DNA of 64,000 bases from BOG-908 sp963850605 (GTDB lineage: Bacteria; Pseudomonadota; Alphaproteobacteria; Acetobacterales; Acetobacteraceae), in the NCBI GenBank assembly GCA_963850605.1, contig CAWKLX010000005.1, positions 310,001 through 374,000 of the forward strand, given 5' to 3'. The translations under genes were made by a program, and so were the position numbers. Shown piece after piece: positions 55,446 to 64,000 of this stretch (the stretch's first letter is position 1; each line of letters starts with the position of its first letter). Under the pieces are notes generated by a model that had not been told where the DNA came from, searched no databases, and saw only the letters and a program-made list of their open reading frames with translations.

Positions 55446-56591
55446 TCACGTGTCGTATGCCGCGGTCATGGGAGCCGCGCAGGTCTGCTGCACGGGCACA
55501 CGGCCGGCGGCTTCGTAGATTCGGAGCGCGCTTTGCGCAAACGTCCGCGGTGCCGAGGCTGTCTGCCCGGCCAGCCGCCCAGCTTCCCCAAGGCGCTGAC
55601 GCAAAGCGGGATCCTGCGCAAGAGCGGTCACTGCTGCGGCCAGCGCCACTGGGTTTTTCGGCGGAACGACCATACCAGTAACGCCGTGTTGTACGGTTTG
55701 GCCAAGTTCGCCAACGTCAGTGACCACGATCGACTTGCCGAACGCGTTGGCAATCGCCAGCACTCCACTTTGCGATGCCTCGATATAGGGCAGCACGACA
55801 ATTGCGGCGTCGAGGAACAATTGTGCCGCTTCCTTATCGGGAATGAAGCGGTCGCGGATGTCAAAATGGGCAGAGGAGGGTATCATCTGCCGGTATCGCT
55901 CCATGTCCTCTCCCCGCCCAGCAATAACGAAGCGAATGTCTGGCACGTCCTCGATGATGCGTGCCGAGCAGCGGATCAGCACATCCAGGCCCTTGTAGGG
56001 ATAGATACGTCCAAAGAATAGAACGTTCACGCCCAATTTGCCTGCTGGTTGTAAATTGTATCGTTCTGCAATTTTGCAGTATCTTGTAATCGGGCGGTGT
56101 GGCAGGATGTCGATGCGGCCTTGCATGTTTGGATATCGCCGCTCCGCGTCGGCACGCAGGCCCGGTCCGTGCACGATCAGCCGATCGGAATGGGAAATTA
56201 GGAAGTCCGGCCCCCAGCGCGGGACGCGCTGCGAACCGTGGTCGCCTGGATGGTAGGCCACATCGTGCACCGTGGTCACGATGCGGTAGCGGCGGATTGC
56301 GATCAGAAGCAGGTTGAGCCACAGCGCACCTTCCGAAAGAAAATGCACCACATCGGGTTGCAGTGCGCGAATCATCCGGGCCAGGCGGATGATGAAGCCT
56401 GGATTGCGAAGACTGCGATGACGAGGCCAGTCGACCAGGCGCAGGTCGACCGCCGGATCGACAAAGCCGACGAAGGCGGCGCGGTGTGCTTTGGGGCAGA
56501 CCAGCGTTACCCGGCAGGCGGCGGAAACTGCGTTAGCATACTCGACGCAGTAATCCTCCACCGTCGGCGCAAGCATCACAACGAGCCTCAT
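55446..56591 (-). CDS. GT4 glycosyltransferase
   Basis: 381 residues from ATG 56591, with GGGGAGAG upstream. N-terminal MRLVVMLAPTVEDYCVEYAN, acceptor-domain TTVHDVAYHPGDHGS, donor domain VLFFGRIYPYKGLDVLIRC, FVIAGRGEDMERYRQ and VLPYIEASQSGVLAIANAFG. First gene of the unit that ends in wzx. Confidence 0.9.
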   Translation of the reverse strand: MRLVVMLAPTVEDYCVEYANAVSAACRVTLVCPKAHRAAFVGFVDPAVDLRLVDWPRHRSLRNPGFIIRLARMIRALQPDVVHFLSEGALWLNLLLIAIRRYRIVTTVHDVAYHPGDHGSQRVPRWGPDFLISHSDRLIVHGPGLRADAERRYPNMQGRIDILPHRPITRYCKIAERYNLQPAGKLGVNVLFFGRIYPYKGLDVLIRCSARIIEDVPDIRFVIAGRGEDMERYRQMIPSSAHFDIRDRFIPDKEAAQLFLDAAIVVLPYIEASQSGVLAIANAFGKSIVVTDVGELGQTVQHGVTGMVVPPKNPVALAAAVTALAQDPALRQRLGEAGRLAGQTASAPRTFAQSALRIYEAAGRVPVQQTCAAPMTAAYDT

Positions 56592-56930
56592 GACGAACTC
56601 TCCCCGGGCCGGCGAGGCGGACCAGTTGGGCGGTTCACGACAGGTGCACAAATTTTGGTCGTTGAAACAGTACCAAGGACGTTAGGCTGCCTAGTGCAGG
56701 CGTCCTTCGCGGATCGCAGCGGTAGTTGATGCATGCAGCACCGACGAAGCTTGATCGCGTTGCGATCGGCGCGGCGACGAGGCGTGTTCACGGCGCCGGG
56801 CCGTCTATCTAGGCCGCGGTGATCGCCCTTCCGTTGGGGTAAGGCGACCACCGTTCCCGAATCTCCTCCGCGATCGGCTGGGAAAGTTCGTGCAGGCTCT
56901 CAGCGCGACAGCTCTAGCGGGGTTGGGGGC
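56592..56930. other. Intergenic stretch upstream of the GT4-wzx unit
   Basis: 339 bases between the beta-helix gene stop and the GT4 start, both minus strand. No convincing gene or hairpin seen; probably holds the promoter of the GT4 unit. Confidence 0.4.
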
Positions 56931-58472
56931 CTATGGGCACTGGGCGTGATCATGTCCACAGGCGCCGATGTCGATCGACGATTTCGGCAAATAGCTCGTG
57001 GTCAACCCGTAGCCGATGGCCGGACTGCCTGATTTGAGGCCAAAGTTGGCGGCTACCGGCGGCACCGTCTCGGTCCCGGCTGTGTTGGTGCCGACAGCGA
57101 GCCAACTTGGGTCGGTCGAGCACTTGTTGTTCGAACACGAGAAGGAGTCTCCGTTGAACATTGCATTTGCGGCCTGACAACTTGAGCCAATCAGGTAGGA
57201 GATGTTGTTGCTAAATGTGTCGGGCGTATATGCCGGCGAGGGCGGGGATCCGACGAAGGGGCTGTTCCACATGGCATAGGGGGGAACGTTATAGGCGCAG
57301 GTCGCGTGGGGCGCGGGAATGGCTACCGAGATATTGTTGAAGAAATTGTTCGCATAGCTATTGACGCTATCCAGGCAACCGCGGCCGGAGCCGTTATTGT
57401 AAGGGTCGAGCCAGCTGTTGTAACAGCTGTTATTGGCGACAGTCACATATTCAGAGGTCGCAAGATGGATGCCGCCGCCGCCGCCATTGTAGACCACGTT
57501 GAAGGCGATTAGGACGCCCGCAGTGTAAGGCATGGTGCCGCTCTGGTTATCCCAGTTCAGCGTATCCATTGTAATATTGTTGCCGTCAGTGTCGTAAGGA
57601 CTGTTGGCATTACCACACTGGGTAATCGCGTTATTGTAGACAACGTTCATCTCGACAACGTTGTGAAACTGCGTGCCGATATTGCCGACAACCTTGTTGA
57701 AGCTGTCATCGGGGGTTCGCGTGTAGGCGTTCAGCGCCTTCAATTCGTTGAATGAGATTCCAGAGCCCTGGGCACCGCAGCCGACGCTCGAATTCCCATA
57801 GATCTTGTTATGGACAACGAAGAAGTATTCGCCATGATTCATCTGCAGGCCGCTTTCGCCATACCCGGAAATAATTGAATTCATGATCCAGATGTGATGC
57901 ACGCTGGGTAGCCACGTATTGGTGCCGTTCAGGATCTGGACACCTTGGCCAAAGGTCGTCGCAGCCGAGGCGTTGAGCGTGAATCCATCGACAATTACAT
58001 AATTGCCCGTCATCGGCTGATGGCTGTTCCAAACGAATGCTCCGTTCTGCCCGCCCGCCGAAACATCCGTAATTGTGCATGCATCCATCTTCATGCATCG
58101 ATAAACGACATAGCCATTGGATGCCGCCGTTCCGCCACCTGCGGTGATGTCGACCCCGTGAGCATAGACGCCGGGGGCCACATTGATGCATGTACCGGCA
58201 GCGGATCCGCCGACGGGAAGCACGTCATTGGCGTGCTGAAGCGTCAGCCAAGGTGAAGACATGGACGTCCCTACGTTTGTATCGCTGCCCGTCAGCGACA
58301 CATAGTAATTTTTCGCGCAGCTATGGTACGGGTTGTTAAATAAGGCCAAATTCGGCCCTGGCCGTGGTGTAGCTTCGGCGGCTACCGGTGCGGCGAGGCT
58401 CGCAAACGCCACTGCAAGACTGGCAAACATCGTTGCTGCTTTTTTGTCCGAATCTTGTCTAGCTTTCAACAT
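56931..58472 (-). CDS. Secreted right-handed beta-helix protein
   Basis: 513 residues from ATG 58472 (MLKARQDSDKKAATM). A signal peptide ends near AAPVAAEATP. A DUF1565-like start (YYVSLTGSDTNVGTSMSSPW) leads into a parallel beta-helix with repeated HIWIMNSIISGYGESGLQMN, FFVVHNKIYGNSSVGC and VTVANNSCYNSW turns, and several Cys. Such folds serve polysaccharide lyases, C5-epimerases and tailspike-like hydrolases; no catalytic set is identified. Asn-rich turns and relatively AT-rich codons differ from flanking core genes. Confidence 0.82.
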   Translation of the reverse strand: MLKARQDSDKKAATMFASLAVAFASLAAPVAAEATPRPGPNLALFNNPYHSCAKNYYVSLTGSDTNVGTSMSSPWLTLQHANDVLPVGGSAAGTCINVAPGVYAHGVDITAGGGTAASNGYVVYRCMKMDACTITDVSAGGQNGAFVWNSHQPMTGNYVIVDGFTLNASAATTFGQGVQILNGTNTWLPSVHHIWIMNSIISGYGESGLQMNHGEYFFVVHNKIYGNSSVGCGAQGSGISFNELKALNAYTRTPDDSFNKVVGNIGTQFHNVVEMNVVYNNAITQCGNANSPYDTDGNNITMDTLNWDNQSGTMPYTAGVLIAFNVVYNGGGGGIHLATSEYVTVANNSCYNSWLDPYNNGSGRGCLDSVNSYANNFFNNISVAIPAPHATCAYNVPPYAMWNSPFVGSPPSPAYTPDTFSNNISYLIGSSCQAANAMFNGDSFSCSNNKCSTDPSWLAVGTNTAGTETVPPVAANFGLKSGSPAIGYGLTTSYLPKSSIDIGACGHDHAQCP

Positions 58473-59121
58473 ACGATTTTCCTTTAGATTAAACAACAAC
58501 GAATGGTGATTGCGGATCTTCTTTCGAAGCCGGCCTGGATTGAGAACGCCTAGTTCTGATGTGTCTTCCTTCGATGGAGCCAGTTGTCAGCCAATCGGTC
58601 AGATAGCTGACACCCCCAACGCGTTCACGTCTCGATTTTCACCAACGCCATGCACACGCAGAGATAGTAAAGAAGAGCATAAAACAACCCCAGGTTGCAT
58701 TTTTTGACAGCGGGCGGACCGTATGCGCGGACGTGAAGTCCATGCAACAGAAATTCGTGCCGAGCAGTGATATAAAGTTAACGAATTGTTTCTCACCATT
58801 TCGCCAACCGAAGTGATGATAGCCAATGTTCGTAAACTGCACGCACCTGAACGCTTCTTTGATAGGCGGGCAGTAGCAGAGGATAGATGATGTCCAATGT
58901 TGGAAGGCCGGACGCGTAAGCCGGGCTATATGTCATATTTTTGTAGCAACAGAGGTGATGAGCTTGTCGCGGCAGTCAAAGCATTCAGCATTTAAGCGCG
59001 AGCAATTTCTGTCGTTTGCAATGTTACATGACGCGGGCCAGGGCAGTCACGTCCAGGCACGCCGGCTAGCCTGGCATCCGGGTTGCACATTTTGCACCGG
59101 CTAATCGCCTGTCGGCGATGG
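58473..59121. other. AT-richer intergenic region bordering the polysaccharide island
   Basis: 649 bases with lower GC than neighbours and no supported gene. Short frames on both strands lack ribosome sites and homology. It is the promoter region of the beta-helix gene and the island's right edge. A 6-bp hairpin ATCGCC/GGCGAT at 59104-59119 could end the CoA-transferase transcript. Confidence 0.45.
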
Positions 59122-60306
59122 TTAGATCGGCCCGTTCGCCCCGAACTCCGCCAGTAGCGCCGTACGGTCGCCATCGAGCAGAGGTGCGGGGCTGCGCATT
59201 CCGTTATCGTTCTCCGCGAACGGGAAGACTTTTACCGGATTGCCCACCATGCGCACGCCACCCGCCTCCACCACCATGCAGCGTGGGGCCACCTGCGGAT
59301 GCGCCAGCGCCTCGGCCACCGTGTTGATGGGACCGGCCGGGATACCGGCCGTTTCCAGCACGGATAGCCAGTAGGCGGCGGGGTGCCCGCGCAACACCGC
59401 CTCGATCATCCCGGCCAACTCGTCGGCTATCGCACGGCGCCCGTCGTTGGAAGTTAGGCGTGGGTCCGTGGCCCATTCCGGGCGGTCAAGCGCCGTGCAC
59501 AGCTTGCGGAACAGCCCGTCATTGCCCGCGGCAATGACGATCGGCTTGTCGGCCGTCTCGAAAATCGCGAACGGCGTGATGGTCGCATGGCGCCCGCCCA
59601 TCGGCCCTGGGACCTCGCCGGTCGCCATATAGCGCATCGCCGGGTTCTCCATGAGCGAGAGCTGGCAGTCGAGCATGGATACGTCCACCTTGGTCACCTC
59701 GCCCGTCCGCTCGCGGCGGTAGAGCGCGGCGGCAATGCCGAGCGCCGTGTAGATCCCGGCGCCAAGATCGCCGATGGAGACACCGACGCGGGCTGGCTTG
59801 GCGCCCGGATGGCCGGTGACGGAGAGTATGCCGCCCAGGCCTTGCACCACCATGTCGTAGGCGGGCTTGTTCGAGTCCGGCCCGGTGTGACCAAAGCCGG
59901 AGGTGGCGGCGTAGATCAGGCGCGGATGGGCGGCGCGCAGACTCTCCCAGCCCAACCCCAGCTTCTCCATCGTGCCGGGCCTGAAATTCTCTACAAGCAC
60001 GTCCGCGCCGGCGAGCAGGCGATGCAGGATGGTGCGGTCCGCCTCCTGCTTAAGGTCTAGCGAGATGAACTCCTTACCGCGGTTGACGGCAGCGAAATAC
60101 AGCGACTGCCCGTCCCGGAATGGCCCATAGGCGCGCGCGTCGTCCCCCTGCGGCGGCTCCACCTTGATCACGCGGGCGCCCAACTCGTGCAGCAGCAACG
60201 TGCAGTATGGGCCGGCCAGAATACGCGAAAGGTCCAGGATGACGGCGCCGGCCAGCGGTCCCGGGCGCAGCCGCGACGTTTCCGATCCCTGCTGAATCTG
60301 GTCCAC
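59122..60306 (-). CDS. CaiB/BaiF family CoA-transferase
   Basis: 394 residues from GTG 60306, chosen because AAGGAGAAA lies just upstream; the open frame to 60426 adds no homology. Class III motifs: VILDLSRILAGPYCTLLL, RARVIKVEPP-type KVEPPQGDDARAYGPF, NRGKEFISLDLK, VENFRPGTMEKLG, the catalytic Asp151 in KPAYDMVVQGLGG and MLDCQLSLMENPAM. These enzymes move CoA between acids through aspartyl-CoA intermediates. Divergent from malonyl-CoA decarboxylase, suggesting malonate or a related diacid as acceptor. Confidence 0.9.
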   Translation of the reverse strand: MDQIQQGSETSRLRPGPLAGAVILDLSRILAGPYCTLLLHELGARVIKVEPPQGDDARAYGPFRDGQSLYFAAVNRGKEFISLDLKQEADRTILHRLLAGADVLVENFRPGTMEKLGLGWESLRAAHPRLIYAATSGFGHTGPDSNKPAYDMVVQGLGGILSVTGHPGAKPARVGVSIGDLGAGIYTALGIAAALYRRERTGEVTKVDVSMLDCQLSLMENPAMRYMATGEVPGPMGGRHATITPFAIFETADKPIVIAAGNDGLFRKLCTALDRPEWATDPRLTSNDGRRAIADELAGMIEAVLRGHPAAYWLSVLETAGIPAGPINTVAEALAHPQVAPRCMVVEAGGVRMVGNPVKVFPFAENDNGMRSPAPLLDGDRTALLAEFGANGPI

Positions 60307-60413
60307 GCGTTTTCTCCTTACGATCGGGTCGCCCGGCGGGCTTTCTTGCAACCGGAACGCCCGGCGGGTCAGGCTGGTTAAGTCGCGGTGGACACGTACG
60401 CGGAGAACGGCGA

Positions 60414-61818
60414 ATGGCGCAAACAACGACGGAGCGCGGCTGGCTGGACAGGCTATGGGGCGGGATCGCTGACCAGGGACGGCTGTTCGCCCGCGTGCCC
60501 GCCGGCGACGTCACGGGTGCCGAGCGTGCCGGGCAACTGGCCCAGGCGCTTTTGTCCGAGCGCGGCGAGGCGTCGGGTGCCGCGGTCGCGCGCGAGTTGT
60601 TGGAGTGTCTGCGCGCCCTGCCCGAGGCCGAGCGGCTGAGCGTGCTGCGCCGGGTGGGCGAGACCTTCGCGCCTGATGACACGAAGCTGCGCCGTGCGGC
60701 GGAGGCGTATCTCGCCGAGCCGGGGCCGGATACGGCCAACGGCCTGCATATCGCCGCCGAGCCACCACGCCAGGAATTGCTGCGGCGCATGAACATGGCC
60801 CCAGGCGGCACCGCCACGCTGGTCGAGCTGCGGCGCGAGATGCTGCCGCGTCTTCGTACCGAGCCGGCGCTCCGCCTGCTGGACAGCGACCTGCTGCATT
60901 TGTTCTCCTCATGGTTCAACCGCGGCTTCCTGGAGCTCCGGCGTATCGACTGGGATACGTCCGCCGCGGTGTTGGAGCGGCTGATCACGTATGAGGCGGT
61001 GCACGAGATCGAGGGCTGGGCGGATCTGCGCCGGCGCCTGCTGCCCGACCGCCGCTGCTTCGCCTTCTTCCACCAGGCGCTGCCGAACGAGCCGCTAATC
61101 TTTGTCGAGGTGGCGTTGACAGTGGGCCTGGCCGACGCGGTGCAACCGCTACTGGCACCGCCTACCGACGGGGTGGGTCGGCCGCCCTCCGGCGCCGACA
61201 CGGCCATCTTCTATTCGATTTCCAACTGCCAGGAGGGGCTGCGTGGCGTCAGCTTCGGCAATTTCCTGATCAAGCAGGTGGTCGAGGAGCTGAAGTCGGA
61301 GCTACCGCAGTTGAAACGCTTCGCCACGCTATCGCCCGTCCCCGGATTTCGCGCCTGGCTGGACCGGCAGTTTGACAAGGAGGTGTCGCCGCTCTTGCCA
61401 GAGGAGATCACGGCGCTCGGTGGCGATCCTGCGCTGTCCGTGCAGCAGCGCTTCAGTGCCGCGATCGAAGGGCCATGGTGGGAGCAAGCTGAGCGGACCA
61501 AGGTTCTGCGCGGGCCGCTGCTGCGCTTGGTGGCCATTTATCTCACGCGCGGCGCCCCGGGCGATGAAAAGATCGACCCGGTGGCGCGATTCCATCTCGG
61601 CAACGGCGCTCGGCTGGAGCAAATCGACTGGCTGGGGAACCGATCGGCGCGCGGTATACGCAGAATCGTTCGGCGTCATGGTGAACTACCTCTACGATCC
61701 GGGCAGCATCGAGGCTAATCACGAAGCGTTTGTGAACACCGGCCGCGTCGTCCGCTCGGGCGAGGTGGATGCGCTGCTTGCCGCGCGTCGGGGCAAGGCT
61801 GCGGCGAAAGCTGCGTGA
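60414..61818 (+). CDS. Malonyl-CoA decarboxylase (3' frameshift)
   Basis: The helical N-terminal domain (RRVGETFAPDDTKL, SWFNRGFLELRRIDWDTSA) leads to the catalytic GNAT-like domain: RCFAFFHQALPNEPLIFVEV, AIFYSISNCQEGLRGVSFGN and FATLSPVPGFRAWL. The catalytic Ser/His pair sits in TLSPVPGF and near the C-terminus. After DWLGNRSARG the frame changes near 61655 and continues as AESFGVMVNYLYDPGSIEAN to 61818; the span is one base over a multiple of three. It converts malonyl-CoA to acetyl-CoA and CO2. Confidence 0.9.
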
Positions 61819-61865
61819 CGTGAAACGGCACCGTCCAGAATAGGACGGGCATCAGGGGAGTAGGC

Positions 61866-63158
61866 ATGTCCAGTACGACGACCGGCGGTGGCCGCACGCG
61901 GCTGTCCGGGCAGCAGATCACCGGTTTCTGGGCCGCCTGGGCCGGGTGGATGCTGGATGGCATGGACAGTTTCATTTATGCGCTGGTCCTCGCGCCCGCG
62001 ATGCGCGAGTTGCTGCCGCGCTCCGGTTTCGCGGCCGGTCCGGCTGACGTAGCCTTTGCTGGTTCGCTGCTGTTCGGGCTCTTTCTCGTCGGTTGGGGCC
62101 TGTCCTTTATTTGGGGACCCATTGCCGACCGCTTCGGCCGCACGCGCACGCTGGCGGGCACGGTGTTGATCTACTCCGTGTTCACAGGCGCCGCCGCTTT
62201 CGCCGGCAATGTTTGGGAGCTCGCGGCCTTCCGCTTCCTGGCAGGCATCGGCATCGGCGGTGAATGGGCCATGGCCGGCACCTACGTCGCGGAAGCCTGG
62301 CCGGAGGACCGGCGCCGTCAAGGCGCCGGCTACTTGCAAACCGGCTATTACGCCGGCTTCTTCGTAGCGGCCGTGCTGAACTACACCGTGGGCGCCGCAT
62401 ATGGCTGGCGCGCGATGTTCCTGTGCGGCCTGGCGCCGGTGATCGTTTCGATTATCACCCTGCTGCGCGTGAAAGAGCCGGCGCGCTGGGAGCAAGCGCA
62501 TGGCGCCGCGCCGCGCCGCTCGCCGCTGGCCCTCATCCTCTCGCCGCCGCTGCTGCACCGCACGCTGGTCAACACCATTTTGGTGGCCGTGGCCATTATC
62601 GGCCTGTGGGCAGGCGCGGTATATGAGCCGACAGCCGTCATCAAGCTGGCAACCGGCGCGGGCTACGGGCCGCAAGCCGCGCAACGCATGGCTTCCTACG
62701 CGACCGGGCTGCTGTCCACCGGTACTATACTCGGCTGTTTGGTCCTGCCTGGCATCGCCGACCGGGTCGGCCGGCGCTGGACGCTCGGCCTCTATTTTGT
62801 CGGTATGGCGGTCACCATCGCATCGGGCTTCGGGTGGGCATATTATCTGCCGCCTAAGTCGGCGCTGCCGGTATTTTTGGGCATCTTGTTCCTGCTGGGG
62901 ATCGCCGGCGGCAATTTCGCGCTGTTCAGCCTGTGGCTGCCCGAACAATACGCCACCCAGGTGCGTGCCACCGCGTTTGCCTTCTGCACCTCCATAGGCC
63001 GCTTTGTCGGTGCCGGCGTGAACTTTGCGCTGGCCGCCGGCGTCCGCCACATGGGCACGCTTGGCGTCCCGGTTGCACTAACGGCTTTGGCCTTCGCGCT
63101 GGGCTTGCTGGTGATCCCGATGGCGGTGGAGACCCGTGGGGAGCGGCTGCCGACTTAG
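61866..63158 (+). CDS. MFS carboxylate transporter
   Basis: 430 residues, twelve helices. Motifs: WMLDGMDSFIYALVLAPAM (helix 1 with the acidic pair), GPIADRFGRTRTL, RFLAGIGIGGEWAMAGTYVA and the second-half loop PGIADRVGRRWTLGL. This is the AAHS/JEN-like group that imports small acids with protons. Forty-seven bases after the decarboxylase, it is the expected importer of the diacid it consumes. Confidence 0.87.
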   Translation: MSSTTTGGGRTRLSGQQITGFWAAWAGWMLDGMDSFIYALVLAPAMRELLPRSGFAAGPADVAFAGSLLFGLFLVGWGLSFIWGPIADRFGRTRTLAGTVLIYSVFTGAAAFAGNVWELAAFRFLAGIGIGGEWAMAGTYVAEAWPEDRRRQGAGYLQTGYYAGFFVAAVLNYTVGAAYGWRAMFLCGLAPVIVSIITLLRVKEPARWEQAHGAAPRRSPLALILSPPLLHRTLVNTILVAVAIIGLWAGAVYEPTAVIKLATGAGYGPQAAQRMASYATGLLSTGTILGCLVLPGIADRVGRRWTLGLYFVGMAVTIASGFGWAYYLPPKSALPVFLGILFLLGIAGGNFALFSLWLPEQYATQVRATAFAFCTSIGRFVGAGVNFALAAGVRHMGTLGVPVALTALAFALGLLVIPMAVETRGERLPT

Positions 63159-63326
63159 AGAAACGCTGCCTGCTCGCGATAACCTTGATGTCGGATTTGA
63201 CAGGGGCGCCAGCCACGGCGCGGCCTATAGATTGTGACGCGTCCTATCCAGGCCAGTAAGATTGAGCCGCTCCAGCATTCTCTGGTCGGGACACTGCAGC
63301 GTTATACGGTCATATCAGTGAAGGAT

Positions 63327-64000
63327 TTACTCCGCGGCCTGGGCTTCGGCAAATATTCGGGCCGGGACAAGGCTTCGGGCCGGCCACTGCCAATCGGTGA
63401 GACGCGGAATCTCGCATGCCACCTCGCTGAGGTGGGTTATCCAGTTGGTGTAGAGCTTGCACGCGGCGCCGGCCCAAGTTGCCTGCAAAGACAACCCGCC
63501 CAGAATCGTGTCCAATGCCGCAATCTGCCCTGCATTCCGCTTGCACGCGGCGTCATCGTGAAAGCGCCGCAGGCGTCGTAGAATTTTTTGTGGAAAGAGT
63601 TGGTGTGGCGGCGCAGGAAGGTCATTGCGCTGGCCGTGTAGGAACCGTATCACATCGCGCCGATATTCGGCGACAAGGCTCATTGCCGAATACTCTGGAT
63701 GGCCCTGCAGAAACATTTGACAAGCGGGATCGCGCTTGAAGAAGATGTCTGCGCCTGTCAAGCGTGAACGGGCCGCTATCTCGTAACCGCGCTCGACAAG
63801 CGCCTGCTCCGGCAGGCCGTGCAGCCGCGACTGCGGCATTCGCCAGCTTCTGGGTAGGCCGCGCAGCAGATCGTGCGCTCGGGGCTTGATATCGCTGTCG
63901 AACAACCCGGACAGCTTGCCAGGCAATCTCGCGCGCTCTATGCCGTCGGCGTATAGGACGGCAGCATGGGCTGACAAACAGCACCAAATGGCAGGCGTCC
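63327..64000 (-). CDS. Homoserine O-acyltransferase, MetA family (5' end missing)
   Basis: The C-terminal about 220 residues of a MetA/HTS-type enzyme; the frame stays open to the right edge. The segment WCCLSAHAAVLYADG aligns with the family's CWGAQA nucleophile loop (Cys), and FLQGHPEYSAMSL supplies the His-x-x-Glu pair. GADIFFKRDP and YRRDVIRFLHGQR are family marks. It activates homoserine for methionine synthesis using succinyl- or acetyl-CoA; the donor cannot be told. The His replacing Gln in the loop and the second Cys are unusual. Confidence 0.85.
   Translation of the reverse strand, partial: TPAIWCCLSAHAAVLYADGIERARLPGKLSGLFDSDIKPRAHDLLRGLPRSWRMPQSRLHGLPEQALVERGYEIAARSRLTGADIFFKRDPACQMFLQGHPEYSAMSLVAEYRRDVIRFLHGQRNDLPAPPHQLFPQKILRRLRRFHDDAACKRNAGQIAALDTILGGLSLQATWAGAACKLYTNWITHLSEVACEIPRLTDWQWPARSLVPARIFAEAQAAE

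Noticed and set aside
58599..58826. 75-codon minus-strand frame in the gap right of the beta-helix gene
   Set aside because: No ribosome site, signal or family resemblance.
61719..63050. 443-codon minus-strand frame opposite the MFS gene
   Set aside because: It has Gln/Arg/Gly-rich shadow composition, opposite twelve good transmembrane helices.
1..64000. CRISPR array, prophage or insertion sequence
   Set aside because: No regularly spaced repeats, transposase, integrase or phage structural genes were seen.

Overview
The window is high-GC DNA with dense coding on both strands. Its gene content (DUF2076 protein, scoAB, a pst-phoU-phoB block, secDF, malonyl-CoA decarboxylase, glucan-type GH17/GT2 fusion, large exopolysaccharide locus) fits an alphaproteobacterium, most likely Acetobacteraceae. 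This is inferred from protein features only, because no rRNA or other strong marker is present. The first gene (DUF2076) is cut by the left edge and the last (MetA-type homoserine acyltransferase) by the right edge.

Layout. 0-5.3 kb: DUF2076, maf, scoA-scoB, tRNA-Ala, an MFS exporter and a Tat-exported short-chain dehydrogenase. 5.4-6.0 kb: a decayed repeat protein. 6.0-10.3 kb (minus): a galactofuranose trio of GT2, UDP-galactopyranose mutase and a GlfT2-like transferase. 10.6-20.2 kb: HAD phosphatase, RlmD-like methyltransferase, MnmA, a lipoprotein, a small periplasmic protein, the GH17-GT2 glucan synthase, tRNA-Glu, RecJ and a 56-residue membrane peptide. 20.3-25 kb (plus): a TPR-sulfotransferase and a secreted propeller/phosphoesterase. 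25-35 kb (minus): glpX, phoB, phoU, pstB, pstA, pstC, pstS, secF, secD and a MOSC protein. 35.2-36.7 kb: Gfo/Idh/MocA oxidoreductase and a coiled-coil protein.

36.8-58.5 kb is one exopolysaccharide island in five transcription blocks. It encodes sugar supply (GDP-mannose 3,5-epimerase, a second Glf), five glycosyltransferases, decoration (serine-acetyltransferase-like enzyme, acyltransferase-3, an ACP plus adenylating ligase), export (Wza, beta-barrel, Wzc kinase), polymerase (Wzy), flippase (Wzx) and a secreted beta-helix protein that may act on the polymer. No initiating phosphoglycosyl transferase is in the window. The ACP-ligase pair inside the export operon is the most unusual element.

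59-63.2 kb: a CaiB/BaiF CoA-transferase is divergent from malonyl-CoA decarboxylase and an MFS carrier. This looks like a malonate (or related diacid) uptake and decarboxylation module in which a CoA-transferase replaces the usual synthetase.

A striking technical feature is that at least a dozen GC-rich housekeeping genes carry frameshifts, while the AT-richer polysaccharide island is clean. Many of the affected genes exceed a multiple of three by exactly one base. Sequencing or assembly indels are the likeliest cause, and the affected genes are annotated across the shift.
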